From the NCBI RefSeq assembly GCF_001424485.1, contig NZ_LMQC01000012.1, positions 519,012 to 583,011 of the forward strand: a DNA stretch of 64,000 bases, in the 5' to 3' direction. The notes beneath the pieces were generated by a model. That model did no database searches. It saw nothing but the letters and a program-made list of their open reading frames with translations, and was not told where the DNA came from. A program made the position numbers and the translations under genes. This document shows, piece by piece, positions 7,873-17,157 of the stretch (the stretch's first letter is position 1; each line of letters begins with the position of its first letter). Source of the DNA: Modestobacter sp. Leaf380 (GTDB lineage: Bacteria > Actinomycetota > Actinomycetes > Mycobacteriales > Geodermatophilaceae).

Positions 7873-8507
7873 CGACGGTGATGGTGGTCGACGACCACCC
7901 GATGTGGCGCGAGGCGGTCGAGCGGGACCTGGTCGCGCGGGGGTTCACGGTCTCGGCCACCGCCGGGGACGCCGGGGCCGCGGTCCGCCGGGCCCTCGCC
8001 GTCCGGCCCGACGTGGTGGTGATGGACCTGCAGCTGGGCGCGGACTCCGGGGTCGACGCCACCCGGGACGTCGTCGCCACCCTCCCGGGGACCCGGGTGC
8101 TGGTGCTGTCGGCCAGCGCGGAGCAGACCGACGTCCTGGAGGCGGTGAAGGCCGGCGCCTCGGGCTACCTGGTGAAGTCCGCCTCGGCCGACGAGCTGGC
8201 CGAGGCCGTCGCGCGCACCGCCGCCGGTGACGCGGTGTTCTCCGCGGGGCTGGCCGGCCTGCTGCTGGGTGAGTACCGGCGGCTCGGGTCGGGCCCCGAC
8301 CCCGGCGCACCGGAGCTGACCGACCGGGAGACCGAGGTGCTCAAGCTGGTCAGCCGGGGGCTGTCGGCCAAGCAGATCGCCGACCGGCTGGCCATCTCGC
8401 ACCGCACCGTGGAGAACCACGTGCAGAACACCCTGCGCAAGCTCCAGCTGCACAACCGGGTCGAGCTGACCCGCTACGCGATCGAGCACGGCCTCACCGA
8501 CGACTGA
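7869..8507 (+). CDS. NarL/LuxR-family response regulator (MacR-like)
   Basis: This 212-residue regulator has an N-terminal receiver domain (VMVVDDHPMWREAV; phospho-Asp in VVMDLQLG; conserved Lys in YLVKSAS) and a C-terminal LuxR-type helix-turn-helix (LTDRETEVLKLVSRGLSAKQ, then RTVENHVQNTLRKL). The start ATG 7869 overlaps the kinase stop (ATGA), so the pair is translationally coupled and should form a two-component system. In Streptomyces the related MacRS pair affects morphology and antibiotic production; target genes here are not evident. Confidence 0.88.
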   Translation: MTTVMVVDDHPMWREAVERDLVARGFTVSATAGDAGAAVRRALAVRPDVVVMDLQLGADSGVDATRDVVATLPGTRVLVLSASAEQTDVLEAVKAGASGYLVKSASADELAEAVARTAAGDAVFSAGLAGLLLGEYRRLGSGPDPGAPELTDRETEVLKLVSRGLSAKQIADRLAISHRTVENHVQNTLRKLQLHNRVELTRYAIEHGLTDD

Positions 8508-9968
<1,461 letters not shown>

Positions 9969-9973
9969 GGGAA

Positions 9974-10011
9974 GCCCCCTCGCAGGCCCGGGGCGGGACC
10001 TGCGAGGGGGC
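9974..10011. terminator. Bidirectional terminator hairpin between argG and the aldo/keto reductase
   Basis: Bases 9974-9986 (GCCCCCTCGCAGG) pair perfectly with 9999-10011 (13-bp stem, 12-base loop). No U-tract follows on either side, as is common in high-GC actinobacteria. It lies 5 bases after the argG stop and 15 bases before the end of the convergent reductase gene. Confidence 0.75.
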
Positions 10012-10025
10012 CGGGCGTCCTCGGA

Positions 10026-10994
10026 CTAGACGCCCAGGCGCTCCCGCACCCGCTCGACCAGCGTGGGCAGCGCACCGACCGCGGTGAAGGCCCGGGCGGC
10101 GGCGGTGAGGGCGGCCAGCTCGTCGGCGGCGAGGTCCAGGTCGGCGGCGGCCACGTTGAACTCCAGCTGCTCGACGCTGGAGGCGCCCGGGATGGCGACG
10201 ACGCGGGGCAGCGCGAGCAGCCACGCCAGCGCGACCTGCGCCGGCTCCACGTCGTGGGCGTCGGCGACCTCGCGCAGGGTGGCCAGCAGCGGCTCGACGC
10301 GCCGCAGGTTCTCCGTGCCGAAGAGCGGGTTCATCGCCCGCACCCCGCCGGGCCGGTGGTCCACGGTGTACTTCCCGCCCAGCAGCCCCTGGGCCAGCGG
10401 GCTGTAGGCCATCACCATCCGGTCCTCGCGCTCGGCGAAGGGGACGAGGTCCTCCAGCGGGCCGGCGGTGGCCAGGGAGAACTGCACCTGGTTGCTGACG
10501 ACGGGACGCCCCAGCGCCAGGTCGGCCTGCCGCCACCGCTGCAGCGAGTAGTTGGACACCCCGGCCGCGCCGATCTTCCCGGCGTCCAGCAGCTCGCCCA
10601 TGCCGCGCATCGTCACCGAGTCCGGCACGACCGGGTTGGCCTGGTGCACCTGGTACAGCGGGATCGTGTCCAGCTGCAGCCGCCCGGCCGACCCCTCGAA
10701 GCTGCGCCTGACCAACGGCGGGAACGGCGCGATCGGGAACACCTTGCTGGCCACGACGACCTCGCCCCGCCGCTCGCCCAGCGCCTCGGTGAGGATCCGC
10801 TCGCTCTTCCCGAAGCCGTAGACCTCGGCGGTGTCGAAGAGCGTCACGCCCAGCTCCAGCGCCCGCCGGACGATCGCACCCGCTCCCCCACCGGCGTAGT
10901 CCGAGCCGTAGCCCCACTCGCGGGACCCGAACTGCCAGGTCCCCAACCCGATCCTGCTGACCTGCCCCAACCCGTCGACCTCGAGAAAACGCAT
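10026..10994 (-). CDS. Aldo/keto reductase
   Basis: This 322-residue TIM-barrel oxidoreductase carries the AKR tetrad: Asp and Tyr in TLFDTAEVYGFGKSE, Lys in VVVASKVFP, and His in IPLYQVHQANP. The C-terminal NADPH-binding segment reads VVAIPGASSVEQLEFN. It reduces aldehydes or ketones with NAD(P)H; the substrate cannot be told. The start ATG 10994 aligns with the family N-terminus (MRFLEVDGLGQ) and has a G-rich ribosome-binding region; the longer open frame to 11081 passes through a palindromic repeat and is not credible. It converges on argG. Confidence 0.88.
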   Translation of the reverse strand: MRFLEVDGLGQVSRIGLGTWQFGSREWGYGSDYAGGGAGAIVRRALELGVTLFDTAEVYGFGKSERILTEALGERRGEVVVASKVFPIAPFPPLVRRSFEGSAGRLQLDTIPLYQVHQANPVVPDSVTMRGMGELLDAGKIGAAGVSNYSLQRWRQADLALGRPVVSNQVQFSLATAGPLEDLVPFAEREDRMVMAYSPLAQGLLGGKYTVDHRPGGVRAMNPLFGTENLRRVEPLLATLREVADAHDVEPAQVALAWLLALPRVVAIPGASSVEQLEFNVAAADLDLAADELAALTAAARAFTAVGALPTLVERVRERLGV

Positions 10995-11027
10995 GCCCCC
11001 AGCGTCCCCCAGCGCCGCGCACCCCGC

Positions 11028-11084
11028 CGAGTGCGGAGCCTGACCGGTCATCCGAGCGTGGTGACCGGCCTGGCTCCGCACTCG
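11028..11084. repeat. 57-bp palindromic repeat, copy 1
   Basis: Outer arms 11028-11040 (CGAGTGCGGAGCC) and 11072-11084 are perfect 13-bp complements. Inner arms 11044-11050 and 11062-11068 add a 7-bp stem. The right-hand 23 bases (11062-11084) are identical to 12124-12146 of copy 2, which has the same total length. It lies in the gap upstream of the aldo/keto reductase and of the broken gene. It looks like a REP-type dispersed palindrome that could also act as a terminator. Confidence 0.7.
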
Positions 11085-11151
11085 ACGGGAGCACAGTCGG
11101 GGGTGTGGACAAGATCATCGCGAGGGCCGTCGGTGGGGCAGGGTCTGGGCC

Positions 11152-12103
11152 GTGTCGCGGCCGCCTCGTCCTGTCCCCGGACTCGGATCCAGGCCGTTCC
11201 GGGGGTCGACCACGGTGGCGCAGGGGCTCCTGACCCGGCACCAGCTGGCACACCCGCGGTGGGTGCGGGTCTTCCCCGACGTGTACGTGTCCGCCGACGT
11301 GCCGCTCACCCACGAGGTCCGGGTGCGGGCTGCCCGCGTCCTGCTCCCCGGCGCCGTCGCCTGCGGTCTGAGCCGCCAGGCTCTGGGGCATCGACGTCGA
11401 CGGACCCGACGTGGACCGCGACGCCACGGTCGTGGAGGTGGTGGTGCCCCGCCCGGTCGGTCCCGACGGGACCCGGTCGGCCGCGGGTCAGCAGCGGGTG
11501 TCCGGCCTCCGGGTGCGGCGCCGTGCGCTCTTCGCCGCCGAGCTGGGCCGGGTCGGGGACCTCCGGGTCACGTCGCCGGCGGTGACGGCGCTGGAGCTGG
11601 CGTGCCGCCTCGACCACGACGAGGCCGTCGTCGTCCTGGACCAGTTCTGCGCACGGAACGCATCGGGACGACGGCTCACCTCGGTCGACGTCCTGACCGC
11701 GCTGGCCGCCGAACGCACCGGTCGGGGCTGTCGCCGGGGTCGCAGCGCCGTGGAGGGGGCCGACGGCCTGGCCGAGTCACCGCAGGAGACCCGGCTGCGC
11801 CTGTTGCTGCACCGGCCGCCCCTCCCGCGCCCGTTCGCCCAGCACCGGGTGCGGGACGCGACCGGCCGGGAGTGCGCCCGCGTCGACTTCGGGTGGCCGG
11901 AGCACCGGCTGGCCGTCGAGTACGACGGCCAGGTCCACCTGACCCGCCTGGGCCCCGACCGCCATCGGATGAACCGGCTCGCGGCAGCCGGCTGGCGGGT
12001 CCTCTTCGTGACCGCTGCAGACCTGGCCGACCCGCCCCGCCTGCTCCGCGCCGTCGCGGCAGCCCTCGCCGACTGCGTCTCGGCGGCATCGAGTGCGGAG
12101 TGA
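11152..12103 (+). pseudogene. Frameshifted DUF559 / AbiEi-antitoxin-like protein gene
   Basis: The N-terminal part (AQGLLTRHQLAHPRWVRVFP) reads in one frame to ~11,375. The continuation (LWGIDVDGPDVDRDATVVEV, ending at 12103) is in the +1 frame, so one extra base (or two missing) near 11370-11385 breaks the gene. Joined, the ~315-residue product matches the common actinobacterial layout of an AbiEi-like winged-helix N-terminus and a C-terminal DUF559/Vsr-like nuclease-fold domain (VDFGWPEHRLAVEYDGQVHL, WRVLFVT). Start taken as GTG 11152. The stop codon lies inside the second 57-bp palindrome. A sequencing error is possible. Function of the family is not established. Confidence 0.7.
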
Positions 12104-12146
12104 GACCGGTGTCCTGCCCTGGATGACCGGCCTGGCTCCGCACTCG
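12090..12146. repeat. 57-bp palindromic repeat, copy 2
   Basis: Arms 12090-12100 (CGAGTGCGGAG) and 12136-12146 are perfect complements, with an inner 5-bp stem (12106-12110 with 12126-12130). It has the same length and orientation as copy 1 and shares its left 11 and right 23 bases. It contains the stop codon (12101-12103) of the broken gene and sits before the end of the convergent Fic-like gene, where it would serve as a bidirectional terminator. Confidence 0.7.
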
Positions 12147-12176
12147 GCGGGGAGGCGGCGGGGAGGGGCGGAGGGG

Positions 12177-13004
12177 TCAGCCGCGGAGGAGGGACTCGCA
12201 GATGGCCAGGCCCTCGGCCGCGCCGAGCTCCGTCGCGCGAGCGCAGTGCACCAGCCAGCCGGCGACGCCGTCGGCGGTGCCGCTGCGGTAGCCGGCCAGG
12301 GCGTCGGCGTACGCCTGCGCGCCGAGCTCGGCGAAGCCGACCTCGGGCACCGAGACGGCCTTGGGGTCCAGGCCGCGGGCGATGCCGGTGAGCCGGCCGG
12401 CGGCGCGGGCCACCACGCCGTTGCCGACGGCGAAGGGCTCGACGGCGGCCAGCTCGCCGTGCACGACCGCGGCGATGAGCACCGCGGGCGCCGTCGTCGC
12501 CCCGGTGACCAGGCCGAAGACGCCGCCGAGGCGGCCGCCGGAGGACGGGGCGGGCCGGCCCAGTTCGGCAGCCGGGACCAGGTCGGCGGCGGCGAGCACG
12601 TGCATCCGGGCGAGCACCTGGCCCGGGGCCCGGTCCCAGGTGTCGACCATCGAGCCCAACCCGACCGACACCCGCAGGGCGCCCTGCAGGGTGGGCTCGC
12701 TGACGTCGCCGGTGCGCACCTGGGCCAACGGGACGTCGACACCCTCCAGCGCGGCGGAGGCGCGGGCGCCGCGCAACGCGGACTCCGAGCTCACCCCGGC
12801 CGACTCCCGGCGCAGCACCTTGTGCCCGAGCAGCCGGTCGATGGCCGTCCGGGAGGCATCGGAGGCAGCGCGCACGCCGGGGAGCTCCAGCAGCGGGGCC
12901 AGCGGGTCCGGGCCGGTCGGCCGGGTGGGGCGCGGCGCGGCGCGGCGGGCGCCCAGACCGGCGGCGCCGGGACCGTCCGTCGGGGGCCGCATCGGGATCG
13001 TCAC
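12177..13004 (-). CDS. Degenerate Fic-fold protein (catalytically inactive, often mis-named oxidoreductase)
   Basis: This 275-residue all-helical protein follows the Fic/DOC plan. An inhibitory-helix-like motif SAALEG, fitting (S/T)xxxE(G/N), lies near residue 95. A core helix region AAVEPFAVGNGVVARAAGR lies where active Fic proteins have HPFxDGNGRxxR. The catalytic His is Glu and the GNGR arginine is Val, so AMP transfer is not expected. The tail AQAYADALAGYRSGTADGVA-GWLVH matches the family end. Start GTG 13004 is chosen because TACCGT lies 7 bases upstream (leaderless). Divergent from the phosphatase gene at 13051. Role unknown. Confidence 0.68.
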   Translation of the reverse strand: MTIPMRPPTDGPGAAGLGARRAAPRPTRPTGPDPLAPLLELPGVRAASDASRTAIDRLLGHKVLRRESAGVSSESALRGARASAALEGVDVPLAQVRTGDVSEPTLQGALRVSVGLGSMVDTWDRAPGQVLARMHVLAAADLVPAAELGRPAPSSGGRLGGVFGLVTGATTAPAVLIAAVVHGELAAVEPFAVGNGVVARAAGRLTGIARGLDPKAVSVPEVGFAELGAQAYADALAGYRSGTADGVAGWLVHCARATELGAAEGLAICESLLRG

Positions 13005-13010
13005 GACGAC

Positions 13011-13042
13011 GACGGTAGCCGCGCCCGGCAGCCACCTAGGCT
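13011..13042. promoter_or_regulatory. Divergent leaderless -10 hexamers for the Fic-like and phosphatase genes
   Basis: On the minus strand TACCGT (13016-13011) ends 7 bases before GTG 13004. On the plus strand TAGGCT (13037-13042) ends 8 bases before ATG 13051. Neither start has a Shine-Dalgarno. The 46-base gap therefore appears to hold two back-to-back leaderless promoters. Confidence 0.5.
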
Positions 13043-13050
13043 CGGCCTCG

Positions 13051-13587
13051 ATGACCACGCTCCTGCTCGTCCGGCACGGACAGAGCACCTGGAACGCCGC
13101 CGGCCTGATGCAGGGCCAGACGGCGCACGTCCCGTTGACCGAGCTGGGGCACACCCAGGCCCGCAGTGCCGCCGCGGAGCTCGCCACGCTGCGCCCGGGC
13201 GCGATGGTCTCCAGCGACCTGACCCGCGCGGTGCAGACCGCCGAGCACTGCATGCAGGCCACCGGACGTCGGTTCACCACCACACCCGCGCTGCGCGAGC
13301 AGGGCTACGGCGTGCTGGAGGGCCGGCCCTCGCGGGAGCTGTGGGACCTCGTGGACTGGACCGACGTGCACTGGTCGGCCGAGGGCGGGGAGTCCCTGGC
13401 CCAGCTGCACGCCCGGGTGGCGGCCTACCTGGAGACGCTGCGGGCCGGGCCGCCGGCCGACGTCGTCGCGCTGGTCACCCACGGGGACACCATCCGGGCC
13501 GCGCAGGCGGTGCTGGCCGGCGACGGGCCCGAGGCCATGCCGCACGTGACCCCGCACAACGGCACCGTCACCCGGCTCGAGCTGTGA
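13051..13587 (+). CDS. Histidine phosphatase family protein (CobC/GpmB-like)
   Basis: This 178-residue protein has the phosphohistidine motif LLLVRHGQSTWN at residue ~4, the SDLTRAVQTAE segment, the acid/base region LREQGYGVLEGRPS, and the second histidine in VALVTHGDTIRA. Because it overlaps cobU by four bases (GTGA) and precedes cobS, it may be the alpha-ribazole-5'-phosphate phosphatase (CobC) of the nucleotide-loop pathway. Sequence alone cannot separate this from other phosphoglycerate-mutase-like phosphatases. Confidence 0.8.
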   Translation: MTTLLLVRHGQSTWNAAGLMQGQTAHVPLTELGHTQARSAAAELATLRPGAMVSSDLTRAVQTAEHCMQATGRRFTTTPALREQGYGVLEGRPSRELWDLVDWTDVHWSAEGGESLAQLHARVAAYLETLRAGPPADVVALVTHGDTIRAAQAVLAGDGPEAMPHVTPHNGTVTRLEL

Positions 13588-14105
13588 GCCGCACCCTGGT
13601 CCTGGGCGGTTCCCGGTCCGGGAAGTCCGCGCACGCCGAGGCACTGCTCGAGGGCCGGGACGACGTCACCTACCTGGCGACGTCGGACCCCCGCCCGGAC
13701 GACGCCGAGTGGGCCGAGCGGATCGCCGCGCACCGGGCCCGCCGGCCGGCGACGTGGACGACGAAGGAGACCACCAACCCCGGTGAGCTGGTGCTCCCGG
13801 GCACGTACCTGGTCGACTCGGTCACCACCTGGGTCACCGCGATGATGGACGCCAGCGGGGTGTGGGAGGGCGGTCAGCGCGCCGCCGACCGGCTGTCCCG
13901 CCGGGTCGACGAGCTGCTGGAGGCCTGGGTGATGACCCCGGCGCACGTGGTCGCGGTCAGCGACGAGGTGGGGCTGGGCGTGGTCCCGGAGACCCGCTCG
14001 GGACGGCTGTTCCGGGACACCCTGGGCACGGTGAACCAGCGGCTGGCGGCGACCGCCGACGAGGTGTGGTTCGTCGTCGCGGGGCTGCCCCAGCGCCTGC
14101 GATGA
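13584..14105 (+). CDS. cobU: Adenosylcobinamide kinase / adenosylcobinamide-phosphate guanylyltransferase
   Basis: The 173-residue enzyme phosphorylates adenosylcobinamide and transfers GMP to it, activating it for joining to alpha-ribazole. The P-loop VLGGSRSGKSAHAE lies at residues ~6-19. Conserved YLATSDPRPDDAEWAERIAAH and DSVTTWVTAMM follow, with the C-terminal VSDEVGLGVVPETRSGRLFRD typical of CobU. GTG start overlaps the phosphatase stop; its stop overlaps cobS (ATGA). Cobalamin nucleotide-loop assembly operon. Confidence 0.93.
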   Translation: MSRTLVLGGSRSGKSAHAEALLEGRDDVTYLATSDPRPDDAEWAERIAAHRARRPATWTTKETTNPGELVLPGTYLVDSVTTWVTAMMDASGVWEGGQRAADRLSRRVDELLEAWVMTPAHVVAVSDEVGLGVVPETRSGRLFRDTLGTVNQRLAATADEVWFVVAGLPQRLR

Positions 14106-14848
14106 GGGCGGCGTTCGCCTGGCTGACCATCGCCCGGGTGGGTGGTGACGCCTCCCCACGGGGCGTGCTGCCGTGGGCGCCGCTGGTCGGGCTGGTGCTC
14201 GGCGACCTGGCTGCGCTGACCGCCTGGCTGGGCGCCCGGTACGCCGCACCGCTGGTCGGGGCGGTGCTCGGTGTGGCGTTGCTGGCCTGGCTGACCCGCG
14301 GCCTGCACCTGGACGGGCTGGCCGACACCGCCGACGGCCTGGGTCCCTTGCGCGGGCGGGAGCGGGCGCTGGAGGTCATGCGCGCCGGGGACGTCGGGCC
14401 GTTCGGCGTGGCCACGCTGGTGCTGACCCTGCTGCTGCAGGTGGCCTGTCTGGCCGCGCTGCTGACCGTGGACGGCGGCTGGCTGGCGTTGTGGACGGCG
14501 GTCGTGGCGGCCCGGCTGGCGATGGCCCGCTGCGGCCTGCCCGGGGTGCCGACGGCGGCCGGCTCGTCGCTGGGCGCAGCCGTCGCCGGGACGGTCTCCC
14601 GGGTCTGGTTCGCCGGCGCCGCGCTGGTCGCGGCCGGCTGCGTGGTCGCCACGGCGGCCTGGTTGGGCGACCTCCCGCTGGCCGCGCGGCTGGTCGGGGC
14701 CGCGGTGCTGGGGCTGGCCGCCGGGGAGCTGCTGCACCGGCGCGCCCGCGGACGCCTGGGCGGGGTGAACGGCGACGTCATGGGCGCCGCCGGGGAGGTC
14801 ACCACGGCCGCGACCCTGCTGGCCGCCCTGGTGCTCGTGGGCCTGTGA
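14102..14848 (+). CDS. cobS: Adenosylcobinamide-GDP ribazoletransferase (cobalamin synthase)
   Basis: This 248-residue polytopic membrane enzyme joins adenosylcobinamide-GDP and alpha-ribazole (phosphate), the last committed step of B12 assembly. The acidic motif GLHLDGLADTADGL near residue 60 is diagnostic, together with GDVMGAAGEVTTAATLL at the C-terminus and about six hydrophobic segments. The gene overlaps cobU by four bases upstream and the pabB-pabC fusion by four bases downstream. Confidence 0.93.
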   Translation: MRAAFAWLTIARVGGDASPRGVLPWAPLVGLVLGDLAALTAWLGARYAAPLVGAVLGVALLAWLTRGLHLDGLADTADGLGPLRGRERALEVMRAGDVGPFGVATLVLTLLLQVACLAALLTVDGGWLALWTAVVAARLAMARCGLPGVPTAAGSSLGAAVAGTVSRVWFAGAALVAAGCVVATAAWLGDLPLAARLVGAAVLGLAAGELLHRRARGRLGGVNGDVMGAAGEVTTAATLLAALVLVGL

Positions 14849-16572
14849 GCGCCCGGTTCGACGACCTCGTCGCGGGCACCGCGTGGGTGTTCCCGGAACC
14901 GGACCGGGTCGTCGTCGCCCGCCGGGCAGAGGACGTCGTGCCGGCCCTGCGGGAGGTCGCGGCGGCGGTGGCCGGTGGCGCGTGGGCGGCCGGGTTCCTG
15001 TCCTACGAGGCGGCCCCGGGCCTGGACCCCGCCCTCCCGGTCCGCGCCCCGGATCCCGGTGACCCGCCGCTGGTCTGGTTCGGGGTCGGCGGACCGCCGC
15101 GGGAGGTCGCACCGCTGACCGCGTCGGGGCACCTGCCGACCACGTGGACGCCGGACCGCACCGACGCCGAGCACGCGGCCGCGGTGCAGGCCGTCCGGGA
15201 GTTGATCGCGGCCGGGGAGACCTACCAGGTCAACCTCACCGACCGGCTGCGGGCGACCGGCGTGGACGGCGCCGCGCTGTACGCCGACCTGGTGCTGGCC
15301 CAGCGCTCCGCCCACGGCGCGCTGCTGGAGACCGGCTCGCACACGATCGCCGGAGCCAGCCCGGAGCTGTTCTTCGAGTGGTCGGGCCGGACGGTGCGGA
15401 CCCGGCCGATGAAGGGCACCGCCCGCCGCGGCCGGACGACGGCCGAGGACCGCGACGTGGTGGCGGCGCTGCGGGCCAGCCCCAAGGAGCGGGCCGAGAA
15501 CCTGATGATCGTGGACCTGCTGCGCAACGACCTGGGCCGGGTCGCGGCCACCGGCAGCGTGCGGGTCACCGAGCTGTTCACCGCCGAGCGGTACCCGACG
15601 GTGTGGCAGCTGGTCTCCGAGGTGGCCGCCGACCTGCGCGCAGACGTCGACCTGGTCGACGTGCTGCGCGCGCTGTTCCCCTGCGGCTCGGTGACCGGCG
15701 CGCCCAAGACGGCCTCGATGCGGGCGATCGCAGACCTGGAGGCCTCCCCGCGCGGGGTGTACTGCGGCGCGGTCGGCTGGCTGGCCCCGCCCGGGGAGCC
15801 GGTGCACGCCCGGTTCTCCGTCGCGATCCGGACGGCGGTGGTGGCCGCGGACGGCTCGGCCGTCTACGGCTCGGGCGGCGGCATCACCTGGGACTCCGAC
15901 CCGGCCGCCGAGCGCCGCGAGCTGGTGGCCAAGGCCGCCGTCCTCACCGCACCGGCCGGGGACCACCGGCTGCTGGAGACCCTGGGCCACTCCCCCGGCG
16001 GCGGGTTCACCCACCTGCCCGAGCACCTGGCCCGGCTCGCCGACTCCGCCGCCTGGTCCGGCTTCGCCTGCGACCCGGCGGCCGTGCACGCGGCGCTGGC
16101 GGAGGCCGTCGCCGGCCGGACCACGCCGAGCCGGGTGCGGCTGCTGCTGGACCGGGCCGGCGCCGTCGAGGTCACCGTCACCGACCCACCACCGGCGCCG
16201 ACCGGCCCGGTCCGGCTCGCCCTGGACGACCACCCGGTGGACCCGGCCGACCCGTGGCTGCAGCACAAGACCACCCGCCGCGACGTCTACACCGACGCGG
16301 CCGCCCGGCACCCGGATGCCGCCGACGTGGTGCTGGTCAACACCCGCGGCGAGGTCACCGAGACCACGACCAGCACGCTGTGCGTCCGCATCGACGGCAC
16401 CTGGTGGACCCCGCCGACCGACTCGGGCTGCCTGCCCGGCACCGCCCGCACCCGGCTGCTCGCCCGGGGCGAGCTGCGCGAGCGGGTGCTGACGCCGGCC
16501 GACCTGCGCGCGGCCGACGACGTCGCCGTCGTCAACTCCCTGCGCGGCTGGCGCCGAGCAGCACTGGCCTGA
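14845..16572 (+). CDS. pabB: Fused aminodeoxychorismate synthase component I (PabB) and aminodeoxychorismate lyase-like (PabC)
   Basis: The 575-residue protein joins two folate-pathway enzymes for p-aminobenzoate. Residues ~1-370 are chorismate-binding PabB: YQVNLTDRL, RPMKGTARRG, ENLMIVDLLRNDLGRVA, FPCGSVTGAPKTASM and YGSGGGITWDSDP. Residues ~375-575 are PLP class IV (PabC-like): the lysine in WLQHKTTRRDVY, VLVNTRGEVTETTTS, and GCLPGTARTRLL. It makes 4-amino-4-deoxychorismate (with a glutaminase partner encoded elsewhere) and may eliminate pyruvate to yield PABA. GTG start overlaps cobS (GTGA). Its location in a cobalamin operon is a mild surprise. Confidence 0.9.
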   Translation: MSARFDDLVAGTAWVFPEPDRVVVARRAEDVVPALREVAAAVAGGAWAAGFLSYEAAPGLDPALPVRAPDPGDPPLVWFGVGGPPREVAPLTASGHLPTTWTPDRTDAEHAAAVQAVRELIAAGETYQVNLTDRLRATGVDGAALYADLVLAQRSAHGALLETGSHTIAGASPELFFEWSGRTVRTRPMKGTARRGRTTAEDRDVVAALRASPKERAENLMIVDLLRNDLGRVAATGSVRVTELFTAERYPTVWQLVSEVAADLRADVDLVDVLRALFPCGSVTGAPKTASMRAIADLEASPRGVYCGAVGWLAPPGEPVHARFSVAIRTAVVAADGSAVYGSGGGITWDSDPAAERRELVAKAAVLTAPAGDHRLLETLGHSPGGGFTHLPEHLARLADSAAWSGFACDPAAVHAALAEAVAGRTTPSRVRLLLDRAGAVEVTVTDPPPAPTGPVRLALDDHPVDPADPWLQHKTTRRDVYTDAAARHPDAADVVLVNTRGEVTETTTSTLCVRIDGTWWTPPTDSGCLPGTARTRLLARGELRERVLTPADLRAADDVAVVNSLRGWRRAALA

Positions 16573-16575
16573 CCC

Positions 16576-16638
16576 GCCGAACCGTCAGCCGGCCCCGCCG
16601 AGCCGTCAGCCGGCCCCGCCGAGCCGTCAGCTGACGGA
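16576..16638. repeat. 21-bp tandem repeat, three copies, across the gene junction
   Basis: Units at 16576-16596, 16597-16617 and 16618-16638 share GCCGAGCCGTCAG with one substitution between the first two; the third diverges at its end. The last unit contains the stop codon of the convergent FKBP gene (16627-16629). It fills the whole 54-base gap after the PabB-PabC fusion, where I see no classical hairpin. Confidence 0.7.
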
Positions 16639-17157
16639 GACCAGGTCCACCACGAAGACCAGGGTCGCCCCGCCCGGGATCGGGCCCTGCCCGGCGTCGC
16701 CGTAGCCCAGGTCGCTGGGGATCGTGATGTAGCGACGGCCGCCCTCGGCCATGCCCACGACCCCGGTGCCGAAGCCCTCGATGACGCCCGGGGCGCCGGC
16801 GGTGAAGGGCAGCGTCTCGTCGGCTCCGCGGCTCCACGAGGAGTCGAAGGACTCCCCGGTGTCGTAGAACGCGCCCCAGTACCTCACCTCGACGTCGGAG
16901 CCCTCCTCGGCCACCGCGCCGTCGCCCTCGACCACGTCGGCGACGACGAGCCCGCACGGCGGCAGCGCGTCCGACGCCGGCACGGTCGGTGCCTCGGAGA
17001 GGTCGGTGGACACCGAGGACGGCGCCTCGACCGTCGCCGGCAGGCTCTCGCAGGTCGCCGTGGGCTCGGCGGTGGCGTCGCCGTCGTCGGACCCGCAGGC
17101 GCCGAGCACCAGGGCGACGGGCAGGGCGAGGGAGAGCAGGGCGGTGCGGCGGTTCAC
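16627..17157 (-). CDS. FKBP-type peptidyl-prolyl isomerase lipoprotein
   Basis: This 176-residue protein starts with a lipoprotein signal peptide (NRRTALLSLALPVALVLGAC; lipobox LGAC, Cys21), then a Thr/Ala/Ser-rich linker. A C-terminal FKBP domain (DVEVRYWGAFYDTGESFDSS, VIEGFGTGVVGMAEGGRR, LGYGDAGQGPIPGGATLVFV) follows. It should be anchored outside the membrane and assist folding of secreted proteins. GTG start overlaps the cobN stop by four bases, so it is probably translated from the riboswitch-controlled cobN transcript, which is functionally unexpected. Confidence 0.88.
   Translation of the reverse strand: MNRRTALLSLALPVALVLGACGSDDGDATAEPTATCESLPATVEAPSSVSTDLSEAPTVPASDALPPCGLVVADVVEGDGAVAEEGSDVEVRYWGAFYDTGESFDSSWSRGADETLPFTAGAPGVIEGFGTGVVGMAEGGRRYITIPSDLGYGDAGQGPIPGGATLVFVVDLVSVS

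Noticed and set aside
11104-11112. TGTGGACAA, a perfect complement of the actinobacterial DnaA box TTGTCCACA
   Set aside because: A single isolated box with no dnaA/dnaN genes or box cluster nearby is not an origin; chance occurrence is likely.
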